A stretch of 64,000 nt of DNA from Selaginella tamariscina (Eukaryota; Streptophyta; Lycopodiopsida; Selaginellales; Selaginellaceae). The translations under genes were made by a program, and so were the position numbers. This document shows, piece by piece, positions 63,938-64,000 of the stretch (position 1 is its first letter; the number at the start of each line of letters is the position of its first letter). A model generated the notes under the pieces. That model did no database searches. It saw nothing but the letters and a program-made list of their open reading frames with translations, and was not told the origin of the DNA. The stretch covers positions 104,278 to 168,277 of the forward strand of contig PUQB01000554.1 in assembly GCA_003024785.1 (NCBI GenBank), given 5' to 3'.

Positions 63938-64000
63938 CTGTATACACAATAAAAACACAATTACACATATACATATGTATAAACTCCTATAAAAGCATTA
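63938..64000 (-). other. Intron of the aldolase fusion gene, continuing past the window
   Basis: A splice acceptor (minus strand GTATACAG) precedes the exon at 63,937. The dehydrogenase N-terminal NAD-binding part must lie further right. Confidence 0.7.

Overview
The window reads as nuclear DNA of a land plant. It holds a SILENCING DEFECTIVE 3-type RNA helicase, an AP2/ERF transcription factor, an E-class pentatricopeptide (PPR) gene, the plant fusion protein 6PGDH-like/sugar-acid kinase/class II aldolase, a plant chromovirus, copia elements and a short TTTAGGG run. Introns are short (about 45-200 bp) and often carry (TG)n, (CA)n or (CT)n tracts. I cannot fix the species; a seed-free plant is a guess from the PPR style. 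Almost every gene, including ones expected to be conserved and single copy, carries one-base frame breaks, so many are probably base errors in the assembly rather than decay.

Layout. 1-950: array of an 18-bp perfect palindrome. 1,260-4,311: gene for a ParB-like domain fused to a DNA-methyltransferase-like domain (ParB-MTase 1). 4,854-5,572: FCP1/NIF phosphatase-like gene. 6,043-7,312: satellite. 7,690-8,700 (-): dead third ParB-MTase copy. 10-11.9 kb: gene scraps (PPR E motif, HMA/HIPP protein, possible beta-propeller). 14,912-18,009: SDE3-like helicase. 18,989-27,235: an 8.2-kb DNA element with imperfect terminal inverted repeats, a Mutator-like DDE transposase with SWIM finger on the minus strand, a divergent ParB-MTase gene on the plus strand and, between them, five tandem 71-bp leader exons that each encode a stem-loop. 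27,813-38,006: short-LTR copia element, itself split by a 6.2-kb chromodomain gypsy element (29,098-35,303). 38,549-43,402: second copia element. 44,208-47,070: PPR gene. 47,428-52,282: second gypsy element. 52.3-56.3 kb: AT-rich, no gene seen. 56,342-57,158 (-): ERF gene. 57,623-64,000 (-): aldolase fusion gene, running off the right edge.

Two points tie the window together. First, all three ParB-MTase copies are related, and the two better preserved ones each lie downstream of an array of their own inverted-repeat motif (a simple palindrome for copy 1, a 10-bp-stem hairpin for copy 2). In the better preserved element the hairpin motif also recurs near both ends. That suggests a mobile element that encodes a DNA-binding/methylation factor together with its own binding sites. 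Second, the minus-strand pieces at 43.4, 38.0-38.5, 27.2-27.8 and 18.6-19.0 kb read in order as one protein-kinase-like gene broken by the DNA element and by two copia elements, one of which carries the nested gypsy element; exact target-site duplications at three of the four insertions let the nesting be read.
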